NCBI GenBank assembly: GCA_963082875.1
Contig: OY720099.1
Span: 17,217,066-17,281,065 of the forward strand
Direction: 5' to 3'
Source of the DNA: Corella eumyota
Taxonomy: Eukaryota > Chordata > Ascidiacea > Phlebobranchia > Corellidae
Length of the DNA: 64,000 nucleotides
Each line of letters opens with the position of its first letter. Positions within the stretch are counted from its first letter, which is position 1. Made by a program: the position numbers and the translations under genes. Positions 1-10,457 of the stretch are shown here, in pieces. The notes under the pieces were generated by a model, which was not told where the DNA came from, made no database searches, and worked only from the letters and a program-made list of their open reading frames with translations.

Positions 1-38
1 AAAACCGTGTGGAATTTTTTAAATCCAAGTAACCTCTT

Positions 39-320
39 GTATATAGCTTTATCCTCGATGTGGGAACGTCGAATGTGCAACTTAAACATAGAGTAACATA
101 AGTTACTCCGACCCAGTCTCGAGTTGCCTGTGACAGTTTGGGATATTATAGATTATAATTGCCCAGTAATTATGATGCTAATTAAGTGCTGGCTCAGCAG
201 GAGTGCATACCGTTTATAGCGCATTACTCAAGGACGCTACAGCATAAGATCAATGGGGATTGAACCCACGACCTCATGGTATTGTAGCACGTGTTCTTAC
301 CACTACACCACGCTGCCGGT
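39..320 (-). mobile_element. tRNA-derived SINE, near full length
   Basis: Copy of the SINE family found throughout this window. On the minus strand it has a tRNA-like head at 320 (A box TGGTGTAGTGG-like, B box GGTTCAATCC), a middle with the CTGCTGAGCCAGCACT motif, and a 3' part ending in CACATCGAGGATAAAG plus an A/T-rich tail. The copy is a few percent diverged from its relatives at 41 kb and 52-62 kb. Confidence 0.9.
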
Positions 321-1548
321 TCAAGCCATACGAAAGTAAACAGCATCTTACCTTCGTCTTACTAAATGCGGTATAGACATTCTCACATACATTATAGCAA
401 AAATTAAACACGTTGCATCTTTTTGTATATTGTTTGTGCCACATAACGTTTTAAAAGTGCCAGCAAGGGTTTATTTAAACGCAACAGTTTTCTGATTTAA
501 AAAAATGTACTAGGGATATTTGGAAAACTGTACCAGGCATAAGCGTGGCCTAACGATCTTTAGTTAAACTATGTATTGAACCTAAACACACATGTTTGTA
601 ACGCGCCAAATGTGTATTAAAGAATGTTAACGGTCTAATCCTCGTGACGTCATAAATATTTCGGTTCCAATATTAAGTCTGTTTTTATTTGCAAATCCAA
701 AAATAGTTATTCTATTTGCGTTGTATTTTTAGCTCAGCTTTCCTTTAAACTAAAATAACAACATTTCGAAACCTAAATTCTTGCGTTTATTAGAATAAAT
801 CTTGAGTTTATTATTATTGTAATTGAATTTTCCCAACTACCTTAATACACAAAGCAATGGAACAGCTACTGAGTTTATCTACTATTAAAACTTGTTAGAA
901 TCTAATTTTAGTAAATGGCTGCCATATTAGAAAAACTCATGTTTAAAAATTACTAACGTCTTTTTTATAATAAATGGAATTGCTTTTTAATTGTGGCTTG
1001 AATAATTAATTTGTTATCCAACAATATTAAGTTAACATATTGAATCTTCTTTGTTAAAATATTGAAGCCAAATTGAACATTGTCTTTAAACAGCAACAAA
1101 AGATGAGCCACGGCATGTTTGTGTTAAATAATTGTAAGTTTAACTTTTTGTTCAGAAAATTAAATGAAATTTTTCAGGAACTAAACATATTTTATTGTTC
1201 ATTTGCAATTGAATTTTAAAAGAAAGTTTGCACTTGTAGAATATAGGAAACAATTCACTACTCTATTTACATAACAACACTTAAGCTATTTCTCTCTAAA
1301 AAAAAATACATTATCGATACAAAAGCTGTTGAAACTTTGCTAGAATTTTAAAGGTGGTGCACTCAACTTTAGAGAATTATATTTAGCAATATAATATATT
1401 AGGAGTTTTCTAACCCTTGAAGTGACATTATTTGGTTAGATATGGAGCCGAACAAAAAAATATGGATTGTCAATTTACATCTACAGTACAAACATATTGA
1501 ACTAAATATTTTTGAAGTGCTTTTTGTTATTCTATATTGAGCCCAGTC
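321..1548. other. AT-rich non-coding DNA downstream of PRKCSH
   Basis: No credible exon, RNA gene or repeat structure seen here on either strand. The stretch lies 3' of the PRKCSH stop codon and probably contains its 3' UTR at the right end. The reading frames present are short and AT-driven. Confidence 0.6.
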
Positions 1549-4500
1549 TTACAACTCGTCTCGAAGTAATTGGTCAACTGCGTCATTATTAATTTGATGG
1601 CACATACAAGGCGTGGAAAATTCAAAAACATAAGCGCATCGGGATGGTTCATCGACAGATATTAGTTTATGTTCAATACCACATGATAGTTTAACCTAAA
1701 CGAAAAAAAATATTACTTATATACTTTAGTTTTTTTTTTTAATTTGACAAGAAAAGACTAACTTCACAACCTAAACAAAATATTAGTTCAGCAGCATAAA
1801 TATTGGGCAATTATAATCTATTATATCCCAAACTGCCACAGGAAACTCGAGACTGGGTCGAGGTAACAGTTGTTACTCTATGTTTAGGTCGTGCATACGA
1901 CCTTTCCATATCAAAGATAAAGATATATACAAAAAGGAAAATTACCTCTGTTGATCTAGAAGGACCATTCCAACAACCAAGTCCATTTTCATATTTCATA
2001 CTTAAGTATTTGTTACCAATGCCACTCCAACTTACCCATTTTCTAATAAAATTTAAATAAAATATATATAAAACAATTATTTATGTTGATATGGTATTGT
2101 TATTTTGATGTTTTTTTTAATTTTTGCTGTTTTATTTAACGCAATATAATGTAAAATTAAATGTAATTTTTGTTTTTTTTACTTAAATTTTTAAATCGGA
2201 ATAATATTAGGGTCATGTTCTCTATATATAAATATATCCTTTTAAATTAAATTTAACAAATTTGTGAAAAAATTTAAATATTTCGTGAAATAAAAAAATT
2301 TGCATATTAATATTTCCTGTAACATGGACTTTAAACCAAATAATACCAACTCATAATTTTTAAAATTTATGTAACAAATTTAAAATAAAAAATACCCCAA
2401 CGAAGTTTCAGATCCCCCATTTTTAGGTTGTTGAGCTGTTCTATCGTAAGGACAAAACTTATATTTGTATCTGAAAATTAATTTTAAAAAGTTAGCATAA
2501 GTTTAAGGTATTAAAACAAAAAAAACAACCAAATCTAATAAAAATATATATTTGAGTAATAAATACTTACTCTAATGTGGATAGCTCAAAACATTGTCCT
2601 TCTAATACTTGGAAAGCATGGTCTGGTCCATAATCAAGTCCTAGATTCTTGTTTATAGATCTAATAAAATAAAAGTAAAAAATAGTGTCCAAGTTTTAAG
2701 GAACAAATTTTACAAAATCATCAATTTTTTTTAAACAAAAAATATTTACGCAATTTCGTCTTCTATTCTCTTCTTCTTATCCTGATGATCCTTAAACTCC
2801 TCTCTAATCCTGTTTGCATCGTCTACAGCTGATCTAGTGATGTCATCGTACTCCAGTTCACCTTCAGAACTGGAAGAAGAAGAAGCAGCCGTCTAAATTG
2901 AACAAAAAAAAATTTTTTAAAAATGTTCAGCAAAAAAATTTTTTTTTCTATAAAATCTCTATAATGTTAGGAAATAAAAACAAATTAATTTTTTTAAATT
3001 AATGATTAATCAAAGTTAAATATAAAATGATCATAGGTAAATCGTGCATAACAAACTACAGTTTGTTATATTAATACTACTATTATCTATTATTTTTTTT
3101 ATAAAATTTTTATTTATTTAGTATTCAACTATTACTATTTGAGCAGCTAATATAATTGACACAGGCAATTTTTAAATATGTTAGGAAAAAAGGGCTAATA
3201 TTTGTTTAAAATTATATATAAAAAATTATAAATAATAAAATATTTTTCATGTCATGCAGTAAAAACAATTTGTTATGAAATTTTAAAAACAAAAAGTTTC
3301 TTCCTTAAACATGCTCCTTACCTCCTGATCTTCAATATCCTCTTCCTCATAATCCTCATCCTCATCCTCATCAAACTCTTCTTCATCTCCCTCCCACTCC
3401 TCTTCTTCTTCCTCCTCCTCCTCTTGTTCTCTCCTGTACTCTTCCTCTTCTCTTGCCTCCTGATCATTTACATTCTCTTCATCAACCTCACTCTTTTTAA
3501 AATAAAATTATTTTTTTAAATTTAAGAAAATTATTTTTAATAATTTTAAAATGCCTTTAAAACCTACTTGAGTTAAAAACTGTTTTAAGATCTAATAGAT
3601 TTACTCACAACTTAGGTTATTCTAATGTTATATTAAAACTAAACTTCTAATTTAAGCTAACAATCTAAACTTTTTAATTAGACCTCTAATAACATTTTTC
3701 TTATTTTAATCTAAATAAAATAATGAATTAATAGCTTAAATTTTAGTCTGTTAATGTTTAGAATAAAACCATTTTTTGGCGAATCTTTTCTTTAAATCTA
3801 AGCAAATCTTTCATTTTAAAAGACAACCTTTTTAAAAAATGGCAAAACTTTTTTAAAATGCCTTATTTGTTAATTTTTTGTAATTAAATGATAATTATTT
3901 CCGAAGATAAATTTTAAATTACAAAGCAAATTATTAAATTTCAAGAATTAATAGTCTATTTTTTACTTTGCAATTTTAATCAAAATATTAGTTATAATTT
4001 TACACTAAGGTTTTTTCTGTATTGGCAAAAAAATGTAATAATCGACCCTATCAGTAAGCACTAAACTACCTTACTACATTCAATAATGCTTACAAAATAA
4101 GTATAAAAAAATTAAACTATTACTAAAAACTAAATTTGAAAATTAGGTGCAAAATAATTTTGACAACTACAAAATATTCACCTTTCTTTCTTCTATTTCC
4201 TCCTGGGTCATTTCGAGTTTTGTGATAAACATTGAACTAATGGAAGGCCAAGTCTTGTCCAGAAATTGGTTTAAATCTACGATATCCTCCAACAAAACCT
4301 CCTAATAAAAATGAAAGCAAAAAATAAAATAAAAAAAATGCAAAAATTGGTTTTTAAAACAAAAATTTATTTCTTTGTTTTTTGCGAGCATTAAGAATTG
4401 AATCACAGAAATATTTCAATAAAATTTTAAATTTTACCTTTCCTTCTTCTAAAGTAAACTCCCCATCTTCATTATTAGGGTCTATTTCAGTATATACAAC

Positions 4501-5833
4501 TAACTCCGCTACTGAAACCCTTAATAAAATCAAAAAATTTTTCCAGTCACTTAATAACCTTACAGCATCTGCTATAAACTTATAATACATTAGTTTTAAA
4601 AAAATTAAAAAAACATATTTAAAAGCAGACTGTTTAAATTCCATAAAAATATTAAATAAAATTACATTCCATCTTTGTCCGTGTCCATTTCTAGAAAAGC
4701 TTCAGTTCCTCTTTTGATATTATCTTGATTCATCTGTTCAGCCTTAATTGCATCCACCTTCTTTTGATGTTCTTCCTTTAATGTGGTCTCCAGTGCTTCT
4801 ATCCCTTCCTTGTCAGTCAAGATTAAAGCTTCTTTTTCTTTAACTACGCCCAATTCAACCTCTAACTCTTTCAATTTCTCCTGAAAAATTTAAAAAATAT
4901 TTTTTTTTGATGATTTTTTTATTTTTTTAATCTTTACAAAGATGTTTTGATGATTTTATTAATATATTTATAAAATTATATACAGTGTTTATTTTTGAAT
5001 TGGTTTCTTTATTTACCTAATATTGGCAAAGATTAAAACTATCAAACCTCTCTTTCAGTTTTCTTCTGTAAACCCGATTTTGAATATTCCTGTCTTAACA
5101 AGAACCCCTGATTGGCTGCAGCTTGTTGTTCTTTCAATATTTCCTTTTCCTGTCTCCACAGCTCAACACAAGAGTCTAAAAAATTTAATTTTTTTAGTAA
5201 AAAATTTTTAAAGTTTTTTTTAAATATGTTATGGAAAAAAATTAAAAAAATATGGTTTTATGAAAGAAAACTAACTTGTGCAGAGTCCATGAGATTTCCA
5301 TTCATCGGATCCATCACAACAGTCACAAATTCCATCATTCACCCTCGATGATGGAATATTTAGGGGACGATAACCTGGAATATAAAGTTTCCCATTAAAA
5401 AACACTGTACATATATTAAAACGCAAAAGATTTTTTTTAACTTTTTTAAATTAAAAATTGACCTGCGTTTGTACAATGAAAAATGCCATTCGGACATGCA
5501 GATGTTCCAGGCTCGTCAGAACTGTCTGGACAGTCACAATAATCATCGTTGACAAGTTGAAAATTTATTGACTTGCTCCCATCCAAACAAGTAAAATCTC
5601 GGGTTTTGTCGTAAAAAATTTGTTCTAAAATTAAAAAGTCAGAAAAGTCACTTGGCATAATGACAAAAGACCCCATTGGGTAAATATCTCTTTTCCAACC
5701 TAATTTACTTACTTGTTAAAGAAACGCCGCGTGGTGGAAAAACTTGTAAATTGCTTGCAAATGTAAATGAGATTAAAAATAAATAAAGCACCAAAAAATG
5801 ATTAAACAACGTAAAATATAAGGAAGACTGCAT
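1549..5833 (-). CDS. PRKCSH: Glucosidase 2 subunit beta (PRKCSH), complete, 13 exons
   Basis: Regulatory subunit of ER glucosidase II, which trims glucose from N-glycans in the calnexin cycle. Exons (minus): 5713-5833, 5463-5624, 5276-5374, 5048-5175, 4666-4880, 4438-4519, 4182-4301, 3322-3492, 2750-2892, 2571-2660, 2396-2470, 1946-2042, 1549-1695. They sum to 1650 nt (549 aa; human about 528). Seen in order: signal peptide; RGVSLT; two LDLa-like Cys/Asp repeats ([15 protein letters not shown] and [13 protein letters not shown]); a charged coiled coil; EF-hand pair (DTDKDG, DPNNEDG); a Glu/Asp-rich exon (3322-3492) like the acidic tract of the human protein; a C-terminal lectin-like domain with CWNGPSRST and EPSRC. 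It ends RDEL, an ER-retrieval signal of the H/K-DEL type. Broken copies of exons 1-4, 6 and 10 occur in the lectin array next door. Confidence 0.95.
1789..1937 (+). mobile_element. SINE 3' half inside PRKCSH intron 12
   Basis: Only the 3' half of the SINE is present (from CAGCAGCATAA through ATAAAGATATATAC). It lies antisense to PRKCSH and ends about 9 bp from the exon 12 donor. The tRNA head is missing, as expected of a 5'-truncated insertion. Confidence 0.85.
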
Positions 5834-6534
5834 TGTGGGTTCGTGTAACTTTTGTTCTACTTTAACCAAAACCTGTACTACAGCAAGAATTTAACAAAAA
5901 TTGTTAATTAAAACTAAATCTTCTTAAATTTTTTCGGAAAATCAAATTTTTAAGGTTTACGTGTGACTTAACTCATGCATGACTGTGTTTATGTCCATAG
6001 ATATCATATATACTTTTTTGCCGGGCCAAAAAGATGAAAGGTTATTTAATTTGGCATTTGGGTAAATAAACCCCCCTAATAATCCCTAAAACAGATTTCT
6101 ACCCACCTCGATATATTGTATAACGTTTTTCTAAGCTGACTGGATAGTCACATTTCGGTTACACTTCCAGTTTAATATACTTAAAATTGGTTTAGTTTAA
6201 AAAATGTAGAGGTAATAATAGTTCCTTAAAGGGTCAAAGTTTTATTGGCTGGTGTAAAAGGGGTTATTTATCTACAATCCAAGTTAAACATATATATGTC
6301 ATAAATACCTTTCACCTACAAGCATTTTCTTTAAAAACACAAACAAAATATTCCTTTACAACTTCCATAAAACTTTATTTAAATTTTTTTTCTTCCTTTA
6401 AATTTAAAATATTGCAATAATTTAATCGGTTCACAATATGTATTAAAATTTTTTTTTATGTGAGACTACAGTTAAAAGGAAATAAACATGGGGAGGTAAT
6501 AAAAGCTATTCAAGGCAGCTTTTTATGAAGTCTT
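5834..6534 (-). promoter_or_regulatory. PRKCSH 5' flank, likely promoter region
   Basis: Upstream of the PRKCSH start. No clear TATA box was identified. The block is recognisably repeated, with exon 1, at about 20048-20850 and 25288-26100, where the same landmarks recur (for example GACTTAACTCATGCATGACTG at 5966-5986 and GCAATAATTTAATCGGTT near 6413). Its duplication is the clearest sign that the lectin array carries copies of PRKCSH flanking DNA. Calling it a promoter is inference from position. Confidence 0.5.
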
Positions 6535-6600
6535 GACGAGATGGCTTTGGTTGTCATGCATGACACTTTGTGACCTTGGCAGGGTGTTACTACACAAATG
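6535..6600 (-). pseudogene. Fragment of the PDE8 last exon
   Basis: The run GGTTGTCATGCATGAC at 6549-6564 and the bases around it match the last PDE8 exon at about 27556-27610, with the same following GTGACCTTG. The piece is about 60 bp and non-functional. It sits directly beyond the PRKCSH 5' flank, so PRKCSH flank and PDE8 3' end are joined here by an apparent deletion of the DNA that separates them at 26.1-27.5 kb. Confidence 0.7.
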
Positions 6601-6637
6601 ATTTAAAATTGTTTAAATTTTTTTTATATATATATGT

Positions 6638-6880
6638 ACCGGCTGCATGGTGTAGTGGTAAGAACACTTGCTACACCACACATGAGGTCGTTGGTTCAAT
6701 CCCCACTGATCTCATGCTGTAGCGCCCTTGGGTAAGGCGCTATAAATGGTATAAACTCCTGCTGAGTCAGCACTTAATCAGCAGCATAATTATCAGGCAA
6801 TTATAATCTATAATATCCCAAATTGCCACAGGCAACTCGAGACTGGGTCGGAGTAACTGATGTTACTCTATGTTTAAGTC
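6638..6880 (+). mobile_element. tRNA-derived SINE, 3' truncated
   Basis: Starts with the tRNA-like head (ACCGGCTGCATGGTGTAGTGG) and runs to TATGTTTAAGTC. The usual CACATCGAGGATAAAG end and A-rich tail are missing. Confidence 0.9.
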
Positions 6881-6956
6881 TTAAGTTTTCAAAAAAAGGA
6901 AATATTTGCAGAAATTTGGTATTTCTAAAATTTAATTCAAAATTCGAAACTTTGGA

Positions 6957-7190
6957 TTAAAAATTACCTCTGTTGGTCTAAACAGCTTAGTTCAACAAAT
7001 ATTTTTGTTAAGAGATTTGTTTAAAAGTTATGAAATTTAAAGTAAAGAAATTCAAACATTTAGTTTTTATAGTTATTTCTTGTCAGTATTAAGAATGGAA
7101 ACACAGACCTCTCTTATTAAAATAAAAGTTTTTACCCTTCCTTCTTCCAGTGTAATCTCTCCATCTTTATTATTAGGGTCTTCATCTATA
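6957..7190 (-). pseudogene. PRKCSH exon fragments (exon 12 edge and exon 6)
   Basis: At 6959-6985 the minus strand carries a decayed exon-12 donor edge (AGACCAACAGAG followed by GTAAT). At 7132-7190 it carries an EF-hand piece reading DPNNKDGEITLEEG before GTAAAA, matching PRKCSH exon 6 ([14 protein letters not shown]). The pieces are closer together than in the real gene and lack the rest of it, so this is a dead partial copy. Confidence 0.75.
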
Positions 7191-7678
7191 AAAATATTAA
7201 GAGAAGTATTCAAATGATTTTATTAATTAATTTAATAAGAAAATCACAGTGCCTATTTTGATTTGGGTTTCTTTTTTTTATACCAGTTCATATAATTGAT
7301 TTATCATTAGTTTAAAAAAAAATCAAAATCTTGTTGTATGCTGGTTTTATTTATTTTTAATCTGCAAAGCTTGCAAAAACACATTTGCTGCAAAATTAAA
7401 GTTTAAACCCTTAACTGTCATGTCAGTTTTGAACAGCCTGTAAAATTTAATGAAATGTCTCATTTCCTATTTCATAACATGAGGATACCTTACTCAAAAC
7501 ATAAATTTCTTTAAGCAGCTTATTTGTCTGATATTAAAAACATGTAAACATCCTCGTCGGGAAATTTTTTTTAGATAAACAAAACAATTACTCAACACAG
7601 GATATTTTTGCAAATTTACTCATTATTAAAACTTTGAATTAATATAAAATTAAGAAAAAATGCGTCATGATATAAGGC
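7191..7678. other. Upstream region of lectin gene 1
   Basis: AT-rich sequence with no exon. Parts resemble the upstream DNA of lectin gene 7 (for example the TTATTTGTCTGATATTAAAAACATG stretch near 7525, similar to about 23580). It probably holds the gene 1 promoter region. Confidence 0.5.
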
Positions 7679-7686
7679 TATAAAAG
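7679..7686 (+). promoter_or_regulatory. TATA box of lectin gene 1
   Basis: TATAAAAG, preceded by AAGGC, lies about 70 bp before the first ATG. The other lectin genes have GGCTATATAAACAG in the same position, so the element is conserved in place and context. Confidence 0.65.
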
Positions 7687-7752
7687 AGGTTGCTATCAGC
7701 AAAATATTATGAAGTTTTCTTTATTAGTTTTACAAGACATAAAGGTCAAGAA

Positions 7753-8845
7753 ATGATGCCAGGTATATATTATATGTTATGTTTTTTATGGTAATGTTTT
7801 AAATTGTTATGTTTCTTAACTTTACACAAATTGATTTAAATATTTATTGTAATCTATAACTTTGTTTAGAGCATAAATGTTTTTTGGTGACGTTGCTAGT
7901 TTTCTTTATTGGTGGCCAGGTGCAAGCTTCAGACTGTAGTAAGACTTATTTAAAACATCCTTTTTTTATTGTAAAAATTTTAACATAGTTATGTTAACAC
8001 TGTCTTAAATAAAAAAATCCACTTTTATTAATTTTTTTTAACAATTTAAAAATTTTTTTAGCAACCTGTGAGCAACAACAAGCTGAAATCCTTACAATAG
8101 TAACGGAAATACAGCAACGTAAGTATTGAATTATTATCACCCATCTCATTGCCCCCTTTAAAAAAATAAAAAATAAAATGTAAAAATAAAATTTTTATTA
8201 AAAGAAAAAAAATATTTCAAAATTGTTTTCAACTTTTTTTAACAGAGCAAATTCGAAATTATGGTTACAATGGTTACACATATCATTTGTCATCAGACTT
8301 TTTTAACTGGGAAGGGGCAAGAGATTACTGCTTGGGAATGGGAAGTGATTTAGCCCAATATGGAATTAGGGATGAAGCGACAAAACTGTAAGTTCTATAA
8401 ACCCTAAAAATTTTTGTTTTACACCAGAAAAATGGTATTGAGGAACTGAGAAACAGTACCATAGGTAAAATACTTTTTTACCACATGAGGTCTTAGGTTT
8501 AATGCCCACTACTATTATGTTTTAATGTTTTTAAGTAAAGCACCAAAAACATATTTTTGTTGCAGAAAAATTGCTTATGCAATAATTCAAGACTCAAATG
8601 CTCGAGTATGGATAGGTTTGAGAAAGACTGGAAATGGCCCCTTTACCTGGGTTGACGGAACCGTGGCAACAAGTAGCCAAACATCATGGGGACCCTCACA
8701 ACCTAATGGAAATGGAGAGTGCGTTAACTTGTGGAATAGAGGTTACACCCCAGTTCCAAATCATAGTTTTCCTTACACAATGGATGACGATAGTTGTGGA
8801 AAAGCAACTAGGTTTTTTGCTCTTTGCGAAAAAAAAATTAGTTGA
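7753..8845 (+). CDS. Secreted C-type lectin, gene 1 (type A), 5 exons
   Basis: Small secreted protein with one C-type lectin domain. Exons 7753-7762, 7870-7938, 8062-8118, 8246-8387 and 8566-8845 sum to 558 nt (185 aa). Order: signal peptide (FLVTLLVFFIGG), a Cys and CEQQQ helix segment, then the lectin fold with WIGL, FTWVDG, QPNGNG, ECVNLW, DDDSC and FFALCE. Four conserved cysteines fit the usual C1-C4 and C2-C3 pairs. QPN stands where classical lectins have EPN (mannose) or QPD (galactose), and MDD replaces WND, so sugar specificity cannot be read safely. Unlike its neighbours, exon 2 lacks the KDELLSRERR propeptide. Poly(A) signal AATAAA at 9013. Start chosen from the conserved short first exon; a second ATG follows directly. 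Confidence 0.88.
8420..8540 (+). repeat. Decayed SINE head in lectin intron 4
   Basis: CATGAGGTCTTAGGTTTAAT, CCCACTACT and TTTTTAAGTAAAGCACCAAA align with the SINE head (CATGAGGTCGTGGGTTCAAT, CCCACTGAT, CCCTTGAGTAAGGCGC). The same remnant lies at the same place in the other lectin copies (about 11135, 13840, 16550, 19330, 22570 and 24565). Confidence 0.65.
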
Positions 8846-9070
8846 TGCCATTAAATTAATTTCTTTCATTATCACTTTACATAAAAAAATTTTGGTAAAT
8901 TTGAATTTAACTAATTCAATTTTAATTTCCATTCATGTTACATTGTATAACTTTTAAATGTTATTTTGTTAATAACCTGTCATTGTAATACTAACCAGAT
9001 AAGAAAACATTAAATAAAGACAAACATCAAAATATTGGCTTAATATTGGCAAAGGTTAAAACTATCAAAC

Positions 9071-9620
9071 CTCTCTTTCAGTTTTCTTTTGTAAACCAGT
9101 TTTTGAATATTCCTGTCTTAACAAGAACCCCTGATTGGCTGCAGCTTGTTGTTCTTTTAATATTTTCTTTTCCTGTCTCCAAAGCTCAACACAAGAGTCT
9201 AAAATATTTATTATTATTATTTTTTAAATAAGAGTTGCCTCAAAAAAGTTTTAAAAGCATTTTTTTTAAAAGTTTAAAAATCTAATTTGTGCAACGTCCA
9301 TGAGATTTCCATGCCTCGAATCAATGGCAATCATCACAAATTCCATTCTTAACCTCCAATGATAGAATGTTTAAGGGACAATAACCTGGAATATAAAGTT
9401 TTACATTTAAAAAAAAAAATTTTCCCAGGTTCGTCAAAACTGTCTGAACAATCAAAATGTTGTTTATTAACAAGTTGAAAATTTATAGACTTGCTTCCAT
9501 TCAGGCATGCAAATTCCTGAAAAAGTGTAATTTTACAATAAAGTTATTTTGATAGCTCATAACATTGTCCTTTTAATACTTGCATGATTTGATCCAAAGT
9601 CAAAGTTCAAGTTTATTGAT
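9071..9620 (-). pseudogene. PRKCSH pseudogene block in spacer 1-2
   Basis: On the minus strand 9071-9198 is an exon-4 copy of exactly the real length (128 nt), with splice sites kept and the frame still open ([15 protein letters not shown]). About 9290-9385 is an exon-3 copy with an in-frame stop. About 9426-9530 resembles exon 2, and 9550-9620 resembles exon 10. Exon 10 lies beyond exon 2, out of the order of the real gene, as if two partial copies were joined head to tail. The block recurs in spacers 2-3, 3-4 and 4-5. Confidence 0.85.
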
Positions 9621-10369
9621 CTGTAAAATATTTTAGTAGTAGTTAAAGCCATTAAAGTTTAATTAATTTCTATATTGAATGAAATATATAATTATTAGTC
9701 AATAATGATTAAGTGTTTAGCAAGTAAGAATCGAATCAAAGCCCTTTGTTAAAAAATGAACGTTTTTACCATTTCATTATACCCAAGATTTTACTTTAAA
9801 TTTATTCAATTTTTTCTGAATATAAACTAAATTTCTACTAAATTTGAAAAAAAAATTTTGAAAGAGTTTTAATTATAAAACAACATTTAAAAAAAATAAA
9901 ATGACAATTTTAAAATTAGGTTCACCTTTTTTCTTGTAGTTTGTATTTTTAAATTACAAAAAGTTTATTTAGCCTATACCAAAACTATTGTATTTTTTTA
10001 TTCTGGTTTTACTTTAAAAAAAATAGCATACTTGCAAGAACTTACAAAAATTAATCACCTAGACATCATGTTTTTTAACTTTTATTTAAAATGTCATTAA
10101 ATGTCCATTATTTATCGTTTTTATGACATATTTTAAAAACTTTATCCAAAACATGATTAAAATTTAGCAGATTAATTTCCTTCTTATCCAAAACATGACA
10201 AATGTTTTCTTTTTTCAAGGATTTTTGTAATTAATCATCAAGCCAGTCTAAAAAAATGATCAATGATAACCAAAAAATTTACTAATTACAGGAAATTCTG
10301 CAAATTTACTTATTATTAAAACTTACCTTTATTTTTATATTAAACGAAAATTGTGACATGATGTAAGGC
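9621..10369. other. Lectin spacer 1-2, non-coding
   Basis: AT-rich DNA with no reading frame of interest. Nearly identical to 12331-13080 and 15037-15785, and more diverged from 17748-18518. The right end holds the shared upstream region of lectin genes 2-5 (TCAAGCCAGTCTAAAAAAATGAT, then TGACATGATGTAAGGC before the TATA box). Confidence 0.7.
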
Positions 10370-10378
10370 TATATAAAC
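10370..10378 (+). promoter_or_regulatory. TATA box of lectin gene 2
   Basis: TATATAAAC inside the motif GATGTAAGGCTATATAAACAG, about 85 bp before the ATG. The same motif precedes lectin genes 3, 4, 5 and 7. Confidence 0.7.
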
Positions 10379-10457
10379 AGCTGCTACACAGCAAAATAAT
10401 ATAAAGTTTACTACACAGCTTCATTTTATAAACAACACAAAAAAAACAGGAAATATA

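Noticed and set aside
6638-6720. tRNA gene at the SINE head
   Set aside because: A and B boxes are present but there is no acceptor stem, and the sequence continues into the SINE body as in the other copies.
8634-8957. 107-codon frame overlapping lectin exon 5 (and equivalents in other copies)
   Set aside because: Other-frame shadow of the lectin domain, duplicated along with it; no start in transcript context and no known domain.
9046-9231. Repeated plus-strand frame of about 61 codons in lectin spacers
   Set aside because: It is the antisense of the PRKCSH exon-4 copy, and the real PRKCSH exon gives the same shadow.
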